From NCBI GenBank assembly GCA_965220715.1, contig OZ244843.1, positions 2,418,001-2,482,000 on the forward strand: a stretch of 64,000 nucleotides of DNA, written 5' to 3'. Numbering within the stretch: the first letter of the stretch is position 1; each line of letters begins with the position of its first letter. A program made the translations under genes and the position numbers. The notes beneath the pieces were generated by a model, which saw only the letters and a list, made by a program, of their open reading frames with translations, made no database searches and was not told the DNA's origin. Below, one piece after another: positions 50,590-59,689 of this stretch. The DNA comes from Bin5 sp965220715 (GTDB taxonomy: Bacteria; Chloroflexota; Anaerolineae; Caldilineales; Caldilineaceae).

Positions 50590-51753
50590 CTAGCCGATTT
50601 CTACCATCCGCTGGACGGAACGCGCCGCCCTGACCAGAATCTCTTCGGGAACGATGATCTCGTACTGCATCTTTTCCAGCGCAGCCAAAGTATCTTCCAT
50701 CGTTATCTGACCCATGTGAGGGCAACGCACAGAGCAGAGCCGCAGCATCTCCTTTTCCGGATTGGCGCCAATGATATTGTCCCCCATCGAACACTCGGTC
50801 AGCAGCAGATAGCGAGGAGCGTTGGTCTGTTCGACATGGCGAATCATCGCAGACGTGCTACCGGCGAAGTCCGATGCCGCAACCACCTCCGGGCTGCACT
50901 CGGGGTGCGAAAGAATCACGACATCCGGGAACTCGGCCCGCACACGCCGGATGTCATCTACGGTGAACTTGTCGTGAACCTCGCAACGTCCATGCCAGCC
51001 AATGAGGTCGAACTCCTCCGTTTCCAGAGGGATGATAGCGTGGCCGGTCTCCCGATCGCTGTGGCCAGACGCCTGCGGTTCCAACGAAACTGCCGCGGAC
51101 TCGCTTTCGTCCACACACCCTGCTTCGGCCTCGGCCGCCGACGGAATGATAATCTGTTTGCCCGTCTCCTTAGCGACGTTCTTGGCCAGAAATTCGTCGG
51201 GCAGGAAAATCACCCGATCCGAGTCCAGAGAGTTGACCACCGCGACCGCGTTGCCGCTCGTGCAGCATATATCCGTCTCCGCCTTCACATCGGCATAGGT
51301 ATTGACGTATGTGACCACCGGTACACCTGGGAACTGCTCTTTAAGGCGGCGCACATCCTCCGCATTGATGCTGGCGGCCAACGAGCAGCCTGCCTTTTCG
51401 GCCGGCAGCAGGACGGTCTTGTCCGGGCTGAGAATCTTGGCTGTCTCCGCCATGAACTCCACGCCGCAGAAGACGATTACTTCCTTATCGGTCTGCGCCG
51501 CCATCCGGCTGAGATAGAGAGAGTCGCCGACAAAGTCCGGGATCGAATGGAAGAGAGCTGCTTCCATATAATTGTGGCCCAGTATTACCGCATTGCGCTC
51601 CTTCTTCAAAAGGTTGATCTGCGCGGCCAGTTCCGCCTTGATGCGCAACTCAACATCCAGCGCCACGTTGTGGAGCTTGCGCGCAAGTGCTTCGTACATC
51701 AATTTGGCATCGGTGATTCCTGCCAGAGGTGTTCTCAGTGTTGCTGCTGTCAT
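50590..51753 (-). CDS. nadA: Quinolinate synthase A
   Basis: This 387-residue [4Fe-4S] enzyme condenses iminoaspartate with dihydroxyacetone phosphate to quinolinate. Cluster cysteines are visible as C96 (FCGVEFM), C163/C164 (DICCTSGNA) and the C-terminal CSVRCPHMG. Other marks are ILGHNYM, VTYVNTYADVKA, WHGRCEVHDKF and ILSHPECSPEVV. A 40-residue Glu/Ser-rich insert precedes WHGRCEVH, where most relatives have only a few residues. ATG 51753 with GAGGAAA is preferred to the long upstream extension. It is second in the nadC-nadA-(nadB) unit. Confidence 0.95.
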   Translation of the reverse strand: MTAATLRTPLAGITDAKLMYEALARKLHNVALDVELRIKAELAAQINLLKKERNAVILGHNYMEAALFHSIPDFVGDSLYLSRMAAQTDKEVIVFCGVEFMAETAKILSPDKTVLLPAEKAGCSLAASINAEDVRRLKEQFPGVPVVTYVNTYADVKAETDICCTSGNAVAVVNSLDSDRVIFLPDEFLAKNVAKETGKQIIIPSAAEAEAGCVDESESAAVSLEPQASGHSDRETGHAIIPLETEEFDLIGWHGRCEVHDKFTVDDIRRVRAEFPDVVILSHPECSPEVVAASDFAGSTSAMIRHVEQTNAPRYLLLTECSMGDNIIGANPEKEMLRLCSVRCPHMGQITMEDTLAALEKMQYEIIVPEEILVRAARSVQRMVEIG

Positions 51754-51817
51754 TGCTGTTTCCTCGTGATTCAAGAATATGAACAGGGAAAGACGGCTGC
51801 TCCCCATTTGGCTGTAG

Positions 51818-52750
51818 TTACACCGCCATCTCCAAATCGAAACTGATATCCAGCGCCGGAACCGAATGGGTGAGCGCGCCAACCGAAATAAAATCTACGC
51901 CGGTCGCCGCAATTGCCGCGACATTCTCCAGGTTTACGCCCCCGGAGGCTTCAAGAGAGGTGCGGCCGCCAGTAACGGCAACTGCCTCTCCGATCTGTTC
52001 CGTTGTCATGTTGTCGAGCAGAATGCGGTCCACGTCGAGCGAGAGCGCCTCTTCCAACTGTGTCAGATCTGCGACCTCTACTTCGATGGCCACTCCTTCG
52101 AACCAGCCCCTAATGCCCTGCACTGCCGGCGTGATGCCACCGGCCGCCGCAATATGATTGTCCTTGATGAGCGCCATATCGAAAAGGCCAAAACGGTGAT
52201 TCTTCCCCCCACCCAGCGCCACCGCCCTCTTGTCGAACGGGCGCAGCCCCGGCGCGGTCTTGCGCGTGTCCAGGATGACTGCCCCCGTGCCTTGTGCGGC
52301 CTCAACATAGCGCCGGGTCAACGTAGCAATGCCGGACATACGCTGAACGAAATTCAGTGCCACCCTTTCTGCCGTCAGCAGGATTTGCGCAGGACCCGCC
52401 GCACTGGCGACTACAGTTCCCGCAGCTACCCACGTCCCCTCCTCTACGCAGGGAGAGAATTGAACGCGTTGGCAAGCACCCTCTTTCGACGCCGCCGTCG
52501 TTTTGACACCCTCACCATCAAGTCGGCGCGGACCTGCCGGATCAGGCGCCATACGCCCTTCCGCAATCAGTCCATAAGTCAACGCGGCGACCTCCAACCC
52601 GGCGATTATCCCTGAAGATTTCGCCAGAAAACTTCCTCTGGCCTGCGTCTCGGCGGGGATCGTCGCCAAAGTGGTCACGTCACCACTTCCAATGTCCTCC
52701 TCCAGAGCCAACAGCACGGTCGGCCTGGCTTGCTCTAAGAATTCGTCCAT
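51818..52750 (-). CDS. nadC: Nicotinate-nucleotide pyrophosphorylase (quinolinate phosphoribosyltransferase)
   Basis: This 310-residue enzyme converts quinolinate and PRPP to nicotinate mononucleotide. Motifs are LEEDIGSGDVTTLATIP, ALNFVQRMSGIAT, ILDTRKTAPGLRPFDKRAV, GGGKNHRFGLFDMALIKDNH, and LEASGGVNLENVAAIAATGV with DFISVG. A tail of about 30 residues between SGIIAGLEVA and the binding loop is longer than usual (GPRRLDGEGVKTTAASKEG). ATG 52750 follows GGAGAGGAAG. It heads the nad operon with nadA 64 bases downstream. Confidence 0.95.
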   Translation of the reverse strand: MDEFLEQARPTVLLALEEDIGSGDVTTLATIPAETQARGSFLAKSSGIIAGLEVAALTYGLIAEGRMAPDPAGPRRLDGEGVKTTAASKEGACQRVQFSPCVEEGTWVAAGTVVASAAGPAQILLTAERVALNFVQRMSGIATLTRRYVEAAQGTGAVILDTRKTAPGLRPFDKRAVALGGGKNHRFGLFDMALIKDNHIAAAGGITPAVQGIRGWFEGVAIEVEVADLTQLEEALSLDVDRILLDNMTTEQIGEAVAVTGGRTSLEASGGVNLENVAAIAATGVDFISVGALTHSVPALDISFDLEMAV

Positions 52751-53329
52751 GCGCGCTTCCTCTCCAGGAGGCGGGAACTGCCGCATCTTTCGGTCGGGTA
52801 GAGATTTGCAGCGTAGAATACCACCGGCATTTCAGATTCTCCAAAAAAGCCGTATCCAATCCAACATGATAATTCTGGTTCTGCGCTGCATGCGTTTTGG
52901 CTGGTTGAAGTGTTACATAACGGCGAAGTGGCTTGCCGCAATTGCCCCTCCTGGGCAACTCCAGAGCAGAGCGGTCTACTGTGTATCCCGCCAAGAGCAA
53001 GAGAACCCGGGTGTGTCCCGGATCTTTTGAAGGCAGGCGCTGTCTCGATCAGGATTTTCGTGCTTGGCCGTGGCAAATTGTCCAATGTGCTTGAGGCGTC
53101 GCTAGCAACAGGTCCAATTGCTAAGATACTTTATTTTTATTTGACGCCACCCCCTGTTCGGCTTAGACGAGAGACCATGACGCACTGCTCCCTGTTTGTC
53201 CCACTCCTATGTCCCACTTTCTGCCGGGCATCTGTTGGGATGCACCCCAGAAACTACGTCCGCTTTGAACGTCCCTGCAGTTCGGTTACACTGAAACCGT
53301 AACTTGAGCCAGGCGTATTGATAAGCGGA
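52751..53329. other. Divergent intergenic region, no gene recognised
   Basis: Between nadC (reverse) and the membrane protein (forward). Open frames are present on both strands but have no ribosome site, no family resemblance and cysteine-rich, atypical composition. Promoters for both directions should lie here; none is clear enough to call. Confidence 0.4.
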
Positions 53330-54421
53330 ATGACGATGATGAACGACTCGATTCTGTCACCTACAGTCGCAGCGTCCGCGTCCGAGCCACAAAAGGGCAA
53401 ACTTCAGGCGAAGCTGGTTTCCGGTTTGCATTTTGACTGGTTGATCAACCTGTTGAGCGCGATTTTTGTCGGCGGGCTGTATCTGGACGGCTGGGCACAC
53501 AACCACGGGCGCGTAGATCAGTCATTCTTCACGCCTTGGCATGCCTTTTTCTACTCCGGTTTTTTGCTTGTTGCAATTGCGTTTTCAGCAGCAACAGTCA
53601 CTAACCGAACACGAGGATATTCGCTGGCCCGTTCCATCCCCGACGGCTACCGCCTTACTGGAGTCGGCCTCTTCATTTTCGCCGCCGGTGGTGTCAGCGA
53701 CATGGTGTGGCACCAGCTCTTCGGCATCGAAAGAGGCGTCGAAGCCCTCTTTAGCCCGACCCACCTACTGCTGGGAATCGGCATCGGTCTGATCGTTACC
53801 GGCCCCCTGCGCGCGGCATGGCGCCGGCAGAACAATAGCGCCAGCTGGCGCGAGTTGGCTCCGGCGGTCGCTTCACTGGGCATATTTCTGGCTGCGCTCA
53901 CCTTCTTCATGATGTTCTTCTTTCCTGTGACTGTATTACTCGGCACGACCGGTACTGGCAGTGGGCACTTCCGGAATGATGTCGGGAAAGTGGCCGGTAT
54001 GCTCGGTGCCACACTCACCGCCGCGGCTCTTACGGGCCCCCTCCTGCTGAGCCTGCGCCGCTGGCAACTGCCCCTGGGTGCCGTCTCTTCCGTTCTAGGG
54101 CTGACGATTCTGGGCGCCACGATCGTGGACTACGAGCGGCCGCTTATGATCTGGCTTGCTCTTGGCATGGCAGTCCCTGCCCTCGCGCTGGACTATCTGG
54201 CTTGGAGGGCGCGGCCGAGCCGCAACCCGGTGACTGTGCGTTGGCTGGCCCCGGCCATTCCTTTTCTTCTCTATAGCGGCTACTACGCCGTCCTGCTGCC
54301 AACCGTAGGCACAACCTGGTCGGTCCACATGTGGACCAGTACCATCGTCATTCCGGCGTTGGTTTGTTGGCTACTCAGTTTTCTGCTCCTGCCTCCGCCT
54401 ACCCCGGAACCGTTGCCGTGA
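53330..54421 (+). CDS. Polytopic membrane protein of unknown function
   Basis: This protein of about 363 residues has some nine or ten membrane helices. Histidines recur at helix ends: DGWAHNHGRVD, FFTPWHAFFYSG, DMVWHQLFGIE, SPTHLLLG and WSVHMWTS, an arrangement that could bind a metal or heme, though this is inference. There is no signal peptide and no known family motif. The stop overlaps the GTG start of nnrE, so the two are translationally coupled. Several ATGs (53330, 53336, 53339) are possible starts. Confidence 0.75.
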   Translation: MTMMNDSILSPTVAASASEPQKGKLQAKLVSGLHFDWLINLLSAIFVGGLYLDGWAHNHGRVDQSFFTPWHAFFYSGFLLVAIAFSAATVTNRTRGYSLARSIPDGYRLTGVGLFIFAAGGVSDMVWHQLFGIERGVEALFSPTHLLLGIGIGLIVTGPLRAAWRRQNNSASWRELAPAVASLGIFLAALTFFMMFFFPVTVLLGTTGTGSGHFRNDVGKVAGMLGATLTAAALTGPLLLSLRRWQLPLGAVSSVLGLTILGATIVDYERPLMIWLALGMAVPALALDYLAWRARPSRNPVTVRWLAPAIPFLLYSGYYAVLLPTVGTTWSVHMWTSTIVIPALVCWLLSFLLLPPPTPEPLP

Positions 54422-55176
54422 ACCTTCCTGCCCTCTCCGCCGACCAGATGCGGGAAGTCGACCGGTTGATGGTCGAGCAGTACGGCATCCATCTACTCCA
54501 GATGATGGAAAATGCCGGGCGCAACCTGGCCCTGTTGGCCAGACGGATCCTGTCTGCTGACGACGAAGAGGACGCGCTGCAAGATCGTCCTATCGTGGTC
54601 CTGGCCGGCCGCGGCAACAACGGCGGCGGCGGGCTGGCGGCCGCCCGTCACCTCCTCAATTGGGGCGCGTGGGTGCAGATCGTGCTGACCCATCCGCCCA
54701 GCGACTTGCCGCCGGGCGCGATGAAAGATCAACTTGCCATTCTACAGAAGATGGACGCGCCACTAGCTTGGGCGGACGAAGGCTGGGAACTCCCGCCGGC
54801 CGACCTGGTCATCGACGCGCTCATCGGCTATGGGCTTTCAGGAGACCCTCGCGGCCGCGCCGCCGACCTGATCCAGTTGGCAAACAGCAGTGTAGCGCCA
54901 ATCCTGAGCCTGGACGCGCCCAGCGGCCTCGATACAACCAGCGGCCAACTGTCCGTCCCTTGTGTCGCAGCGAACGCCACCATGACGTTGGCCCTCCCCA
55001 AACAGGGACTGTTGCAGCCGCGCGCACGGGCGGCCGGCGGTCGACTTTTCCTCGCCGACATCGGCGTGCCGCCCGCTCTGTACGAACGCCTGGGCATGGA
55101 TGTGCCGCCTATCTTTGCCAGCGATACAGTTCTTCCGCTCCAGGTTGGGGATGGCGTTGCTTTTGTCGAAGAGTAG
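54418..55176 (+). CDS. nnrE: NAD(P)H-hydrate epimerase (YjeF_N domain)
   Basis: This 252-residue YjeF_N protein repairs damaged NAD(P)H hydrates by epimerising the R form. Motifs are MREVDRLMVEQYGI, VLAGRGNNGGGGLAAARHL, DALIGYGLSGDPRG and LSLDAPSGLDTTSG. Many bacteria fuse it to the NnrD dehydratase; here the dehydratase domain is absent and not adjacent. GTG 54418 overlaps the previous stop (GTGA). Confidence 0.92.
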   Translation: MNLPALSADQMREVDRLMVEQYGIHLLQMMENAGRNLALLARRILSADDEEDALQDRPIVVLAGRGNNGGGGLAAARHLLNWGAWVQIVLTHPPSDLPPGAMKDQLAILQKMDAPLAWADEGWELPPADLVIDALIGYGLSGDPRGRAADLIQLANSSVAPILSLDAPSGLDTTSGQLSVPCVAANATMTLALPKQGLLQPRARAAGGRLFLADIGVPPALYERLGMDVPPIFASDTVLPLQVGDGVAFVEE

Positions 55177-55182
55177 ATTGAC

Positions 55183-55764
55183 ATGTTTGAACTCTCCACA
55201 CTCTTCTTCTTGGTAAGCTACCTGCTCATATTTTTGGGCATTGTCGGCGCGCTGGTTCCGGTTCTGCCGGGGCCGCTGCTAATCTGGCTGGGCGCATTTG
55301 TCTGGGCTTGGGCTGATGAGTTCGTCCACATTGGCTGGCCGACGCTGCTGGTACTGGCAGTTCTGACCATCATCTCCTGGGGCGCTGACCTGGGACTGAG
55401 TTTCATCAGCAGTCGCCGGTCCGGCGCGGGCTGGCGGTCCATTGGCGTGTCGATTTTGGGCGGAATTATCGGCGCGATCTTGCTCTCAAGCGTCCCCGTT
55501 GTCGGCACCTTTATCGGCGCGGCTGTTGGCTCAATTTCGGCTCTGTGGCTGATGGAGTACCGCCGTACGCAGGCTTCTTCCAGTGAGGCGGCTGGCCCGA
55601 ATTCCCCTGGAACGGGGTCGGACGAAACGAATGCGCAAGGAAAAAAGGCTGCGGCTACGCAGGCGGTCAAGGGCTATGTGGGCGGATTTCTGATGGCCAT
55701 GGCCGTGGAGTTCATCATCAGCGTGCTGATGCTCTCGATCTTCGCGTGGCAGGCCTTCCTGTAG
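55183..55764 (+). CDS. DUF456 family membrane protein
   Basis: This 193-residue protein has four to five hydrophobic segments. The N-terminal VSYLLIFLGIVGALVPVLPG with PGPLLIWLGAFVWAW, and the glycine-rich helix IGVSILGGIIGAILL with VPVVGTFIGAAVGS, are DUF456 hallmarks. A cytoplasmic Ser/Glu/Ala-rich loop (about 130-155) precedes the last helix. Function unknown. It lies between nnrE (6-base gap) and thiN (15-base gap), so it belongs to the same operon. Confidence 0.9.
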   Translation: MFELSTLFFLVSYLLIFLGIVGALVPVLPGPLLIWLGAFVWAWADEFVHIGWPTLLVLAVLTIISWGADLGLSFISSRRSGAGWRSIGVSILGGIIGAILLSSVPVVGTFIGAAVGSISALWLMEYRRTQASSSEAAGPNSPGTGSDETNAQGKKAAATQAVKGYVGGFLMAMAVEFIISVLMLSIFAWQAFL

Positions 55765-55779
55765 AGAGGCGGAGGAAAC

Positions 55780-56418
55780 GTGCGGGCTGTCGTTTTCGTC
55801 AATGGCGATATCGCCGACTACGCCGCACTGGCGCGCTGGCTGCACAAAGATGATTATCTCGTCGCAGCCGACGGCGGTGCGCGCCACATGGAACTCCTCG
55901 GGCTGTCGCCCGATGTGATCGTCGGCGACCTGGACAGCATCGACCCTGCCCTCCTGTCACGCCTGCAGGAGGAGGGGGCGGACGTGGAACAACATCCGGC
56001 CGCCAAGGACGCGACCGATCTGGAACTCGCGATCGCCCGTGCGGTGCGTGACGGCGCGACCGAGATCCTGCTGCTCGGCGCCGTCGGCGGCCGCCTCGAT
56101 CAGACCATAGCCAACCTATTGATACTGGCTCAACAGGACTTGTCAGTGCCGCTTGCCATCGCCGAGGGAGACCAGATGGCGCGTGTGTTGCGGGGCCGCC
56201 AATCGGTGACTTTAGTGGGACCGACCGGCGGATACGTCAGCGCGGTGGCTCTGAGCGAGGAGGTAACGGGCGTTACCTACCGGGGCCTCGAGTACCCATT
56301 GAAAAACGCAACCCTGCGACTTGGCAGCACCCGCGGCGTGAGCAACACTTTGGCATCGTCCCCCGCGCAGATATCGATTGAATCCGGCATCCTGCTTGTG
56401 ACCCAGCAGATTCCTTAA
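55780..56418 (+). CDS. thiN: Thiamine diphosphokinase
   Basis: This 212-residue enzyme pyrophosphorylates thiamine to the cofactor TPP. Motifs are LVAADGGARHMELLGLSPD, VIVGDLDSID, HPAAKDATDLELAI, and LLLGAVGGRLDQTIANL, with a C-terminal beta domain containing STRGVSNTL. GTG 55780 has GGAGG seven bases upstream. It is the last gene of the forward operon nnrE-DUF456-thiN. Confidence 0.94.
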   Translation: MRAVVFVNGDIADYAALARWLHKDDYLVAADGGARHMELLGLSPDVIVGDLDSIDPALLSRLQEEGADVEQHPAAKDATDLELAIARAVRDGATEILLLGAVGGRLDQTIANLLILAQQDLSVPLAIAEGDQMARVLRGRQSVTLVGPTGGYVSAVALSEEVTGVTYRGLEYPLKNATLRLGSTRGVSNTLASSPAQISIESGILLVTQQIP

Positions 56419-56514
56419 GGAATGTCATCTTCAGACCTCTGCACAACTCTCCGTAACACAATGTCAGTTTTGAATGCGCCCGTGCAATTGCAGACCGTCT
56501 CTCGATGACACTGC

Positions 56515-57333
56515 CTATTCTTCAGACGAACGACCGCTCTCTTCCTGCCCGCCAACCAACTGCATATTGCTAATGCCGTTTGCCGTCTGAGCCAGGAATA
56601 CAACCAGCCCCAGCGCCGCAACAAGCGCCACCAACTGGGTAAGTCGCAACGAACCCAGCACCCGCGTGTCTGCCGCGAATCCGTCTGTAAAGAGCCGCAG
56701 CAGCGCAAGCGCCAGAACTGCCTGGCCCGCTAGCCGACCCGGTCTGCGCCAGTTGTCCCAAAGCAAAAAGGCGCCAACAATCAGCATCATTCCTATCACC
56801 CGGTAGAGTGCGACAGGATGACGAACCGCGCCCCTCTCGAACAAAAGCGCATCGGAAGGTCCGCCAAACAAGGTCAGCGCCCAAGACAACGCTGCTGGCG
56901 GCACACCCGGAGTACCTACTGCCGCGCCGGTCAGAAAATTCGACACCTCCAGCACGGCGCCGCCTGCGAGCAGGCCGAACACCGCCGCAACCCCGACCGG
57001 CCTTGGATCCACTCCTTTGCGGATCAGGTACAGATAGCCTGCAACCAGCACGCCAAATACGCCCGGCCACAACATCAGCCCGCCGGGACGGATACTCACC
57101 AGCAGCAGCGGCTCCGCGCGGTAGACGCTCCAGAACTGGACTGCATGGGACAGCCGGGCTACAATGACACCCGCGGCCAGCGCGATCGTGCCCAGATTCC
57201 AGATCATATCAGGGTCCAATTGCAGACGCCTGCCTACCTTCGCCATGACGGATAAGCCAAACCAGAAAGCGACGATGGCCAGAATCTGGGCCGTTGGCAG
57301 AGACAGCGGTCCTAATGGAAGTGACGGGTACAC
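56515..57333 (-). CDS. lgt: Prolipoprotein diacylglyceryl transferase-like protein
   Basis: This 272-residue membrane protein has about seven helices. Features like Lgt are MYPSLPLGPLSLPTAQI at the start, RPGGLMLWPGVFGVLVAGYL (in place of the usual HGG segment), VRHPVALYRVIGM (RHPxxLY), and GSLRLTQLVAL near the C-terminus (GxxLTxGQ-like). Lgt transfers diacylglycerol to the lipobox cysteine, which the lipoproteins in this window need. Several otherwise invariant residues are replaced (the HGG histidine, for instance), so it is a divergent homolog or paralog. GTG 57333 is the start. Confidence 0.78.
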   Translation of the reverse strand: MYPSLPLGPLSLPTAQILAIVAFWFGLSVMAKVGRRLQLDPDMIWNLGTIALAAGVIVARLSHAVQFWSVYRAEPLLLVSIRPGGLMLWPGVFGVLVAGYLYLIRKGVDPRPVGVAAVFGLLAGGAVLEVSNFLTGAAVGTPGVPPAALSWALTLFGGPSDALLFERGAVRHPVALYRVIGMMLIVGAFLLWDNWRRPGRLAGQAVLALALLRLFTDGFAADTRVLGSLRLTQLVALVAALGLVVFLAQTANGISNMQLVGGQEESGRSSEE

Positions 57334-57457
57334 GGTTACTCTCTGTTTGGGCCGGTGAAATGTCGACGGTACGCGAGAGCGGCTGCCGGCTACTACTGTA
57401 GTATACTATTTTCGCGTCAACGGCAAACTTTCTCAGGCAACCGGTACCGGCATTCCT

Positions 57458-59272
57458 ATGAATCTAGACCACATTCGCAACTTCTGCATTATTGCTCACA
57501 TAGATCACGGCAAGAGCACGCTGGCCGACCGCCTGATTCAGCAAACCGGGACCGTCACCGACCGCGAGATGAAGGAACAACTGCTCGACTCGATGGACCT
57601 GGAGCGGGAAAAGGGTATCACCATCAAGGCCAGCGCCGTGCGCATGATCTACAGCCGCCAGCCCAATGGCGAGCCCCCCACAGATTTTGAAATGAATCTG
57701 ATCGATACGCCCGGGCACGTTGATTTCACCTACGAGGTCAAGCGCGCGCTTCAGGCATGTGAGGGCGCCGTCCTGGTCGTTGACGCCTCCCAGGGCATTC
57801 AAGCCCAGACCGTCGCCCACCTTCTGGCGGCCATGGAACTAGACCTGACCATCGTCCCTGTTCTGAACAAGATCGATCTGCCTGCCGCCGTGCCCGACGA
57901 AGTCGCGCAGGATATTGAGGATCTACTGGCGGTACCCGCCGAAGATGTGCTGCGAATCAGCGCCAAAGACAGTCTCAACATCGTCGAGGTGCTTGAAGAG
58001 ATCGTCATGCAAGTGCCGCCGCCGCAGGGGGACGCTGGAGAAAAACTGCAAGCACTGATTTTCGACTGCCATTATGACCCATACAAGGGCGTCGTGGCCT
58101 ACGTGCGGGTGGTGAACGGCACAATCACCGCACCGGCTAGCCTGCTGGCAATCTCCGGCAACAAGCGCATCGACCCGATTGAGATCGGGGTTCTGACTCC
58201 CGCGCCCGTCAAGGCCTCGCAACTGTCCGCCGGCGAAGTCGGGTATATTGCCACCGGCCTGAAAAGTGTGCAGGACCTTGATGTCGGCGACACGATTACT
58301 CTCGCCTCCGACCCGGCTGCGGAACCCCTGCCCGGCTACGAGCCTATGAAACCGATGGTCTTCGCCGGCCTCTATCCCACAGACTCCGATGACTACCATG
58401 ACCTCCGTGACGCCCTCGAAAAGCTGCACCTCAACGACGGCGCACTCACTTTTGAACCGGAAACCAGCCAGGCCCTGGGGTTCGGATTCCGCCTCGGCTT
58501 TCTCGGTCTCTTCCACATGGAAATCGTACAGGAACGGCTGGAGAGGGAGTACGATCTGGACATCATTTTCACCGCGCCCTCCGTGGCCTACCGTGTGGTC
58601 ACAACCAGTGGCACAGAGTTCCTGCTCGAAAGCCCTGCCGACTTGCCCGACCCCAGCGATATTGAACGGATCGAAGAGCCGTGGTGCGGCCTGCAGATCT
58701 TCACACCCTCTACCTATATCGGCCCGATCCTGGAAATGGCGACAAAGCGTCGCGGCCGCGTCAAAAACCAACTGTGGTTGGATACGAAGAGGGTGGAACT
58801 CAGCTTCCAGATACCGCTAGCCGAAATCATTGTCGATTTCTACAACGAACTCAAAGCCCGCACTCGCGGCTATGCCTCCATGGATTACAGCCTGGACGAC
58901 TATCAGGCCTCCGATATGGTCAAACTCGATGTTCTGGTCAACGGCCAATCAGTTGACGCCCTCAGTATCATCACCCATCGCGACAACGCCTTCTACAAAG
59001 GGCAGCGCATGGTAAGCAAGATGAAGGAGATCATCCCTCGCCAGCAATTCGTGGTGCCGATTCAGGCCGCCATCGGCAATAAGATAATCAGCCGCGCCAA
59101 TGTGAAGGCGGTGCGCAAAGACGTACTCTCCAAATGCTACGGCGGCGACGTGACCCGCAAGCGCAAACTGCTCGAAAATCAAAAGGCAGGCAAAAAGCGC
59201 ATGAAAATGGTCGGCTCCGTGGAGATCCCGCAGGAAGCCTTTATGACTGTCCTGAGCCTGGAGGATGAATAA
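57458..59272 (+). CDS. lepA: Elongation factor 4 (LepA)
   Basis: This 604-residue translational GTPase acts on ribosomes during translation and assembly. G motifs are AHIDHGKSTLADRL (G1), the switch region ERGITIKASAV-like EKGITIKASAV, DTPGHVDF (G3) and NKIDLP (G4). They are followed by domains II, III and V and the LepA-specific C-terminus with LSKCYGGDVTRKRKLLENQK. Length and order are normal. A TATACT box lies at 57402-57407 upstream, with no good -35. Confidence 0.97.
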   Translation: MNLDHIRNFCIIAHIDHGKSTLADRLIQQTGTVTDREMKEQLLDSMDLEREKGITIKASAVRMIYSRQPNGEPPTDFEMNLIDTPGHVDFTYEVKRALQACEGAVLVVDASQGIQAQTVAHLLAAMELDLTIVPVLNKIDLPAAVPDEVAQDIEDLLAVPAEDVLRISAKDSLNIVEVLEEIVMQVPPPQGDAGEKLQALIFDCHYDPYKGVVAYVRVVNGTITAPASLLAISGNKRIDPIEIGVLTPAPVKASQLSAGEVGYIATGLKSVQDLDVGDTITLASDPAAEPLPGYEPMKPMVFAGLYPTDSDDYHDLRDALEKLHLNDGALTFEPETSQALGFGFRLGFLGLFHMEIVQERLEREYDLDIIFTAPSVAYRVVTTSGTEFLLESPADLPDPSDIERIEEPWCGLQIFTPSTYIGPILEMATKRRGRVKNQLWLDTKRVELSFQIPLAEIIVDFYNELKARTRGYASMDYSLDDYQASDMVKLDVLVNGQSVDALSIITHRDNAFYKGQRMVSKMKEIIPRQQFVVPIQAAIGNKIISRANVKAVRKDVLSKCYGGDVTRKRKLLENQKAGKKRMKMVGSVEIPQEAFMTVLSLEDE

Positions 59273-59343
59273 CATCGAGAATAAGGTGCGAAGGCATTCA
59301 AGTCTTGTTATGAGAGCGTGTCCCGGGGCCGCCTCTCTCAAAA

Positions 59344-59372
59344 TTGGTCTAGTGTACCGTCTATGATATAAT
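59344..59372 (+). promoter_or_regulatory. Promoter upstream of the small-protein/rsmA unit
   Basis: TTGGTC (59344-59349) and a consensus TATAAT (59367-59372) are separated by 17 bases. The transcript would have a leader of about 310 bases before the GTG at 59690. Confidence 0.65.
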
Positions 59373-59689
59373 GCCACTATCGAGACTGTGTTTGGCGTGG
59401 GCTGGCATCCAATGGGCGGGACTTGAAGAAGATTTGAAATTGTGAATCGCAAGTAGAATGGTCATCAGTGGCCTGCTGTTTTGGGGGTGTCTGTTGTCCG
59501 GGTTCTAATAGAGTTCGCAGCGAAGACGTTCCGAAAGTGTCTGGGTAGTACGCAAATTAGAAAGGAAATCCTTATGATAACTTCCAAATCCATTTGCACA
59601 TTTTTGATAGCGTTTACCGCATGTGACTTCGAACTTTGCAACCTGGGACAGCAGACCACTGCTGACCATCTACGTGAAGGGTAACAATA
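59373..59689. other. Long leader before the small membrane protein
   Basis: No certain gene. A 36-codon frame (59574-59684, starting MITSKSICTFLIAFTACDFE) has AAGGA before its ATG and ends five bases before the next start, so it could be a leader peptide, but it is too short to be sure. Confidence 0.35.

Noticed and set aside
50488..51846. Forward 452-codon open frame opposite nadA
   Set aside because: nadA has cluster cysteines and family motifs on the other strand; the forward frame has none.
52910..53302. 130-codon forward frame upstream of the membrane protein
   Set aside because: No ribosome site, odd cysteine-rich composition and no family resemblance.
57923..58771. Reverse open frame opposite lepA
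   Set aside because: lepA is unmistakable on the forward strand and the reverse frame shows no motifs.
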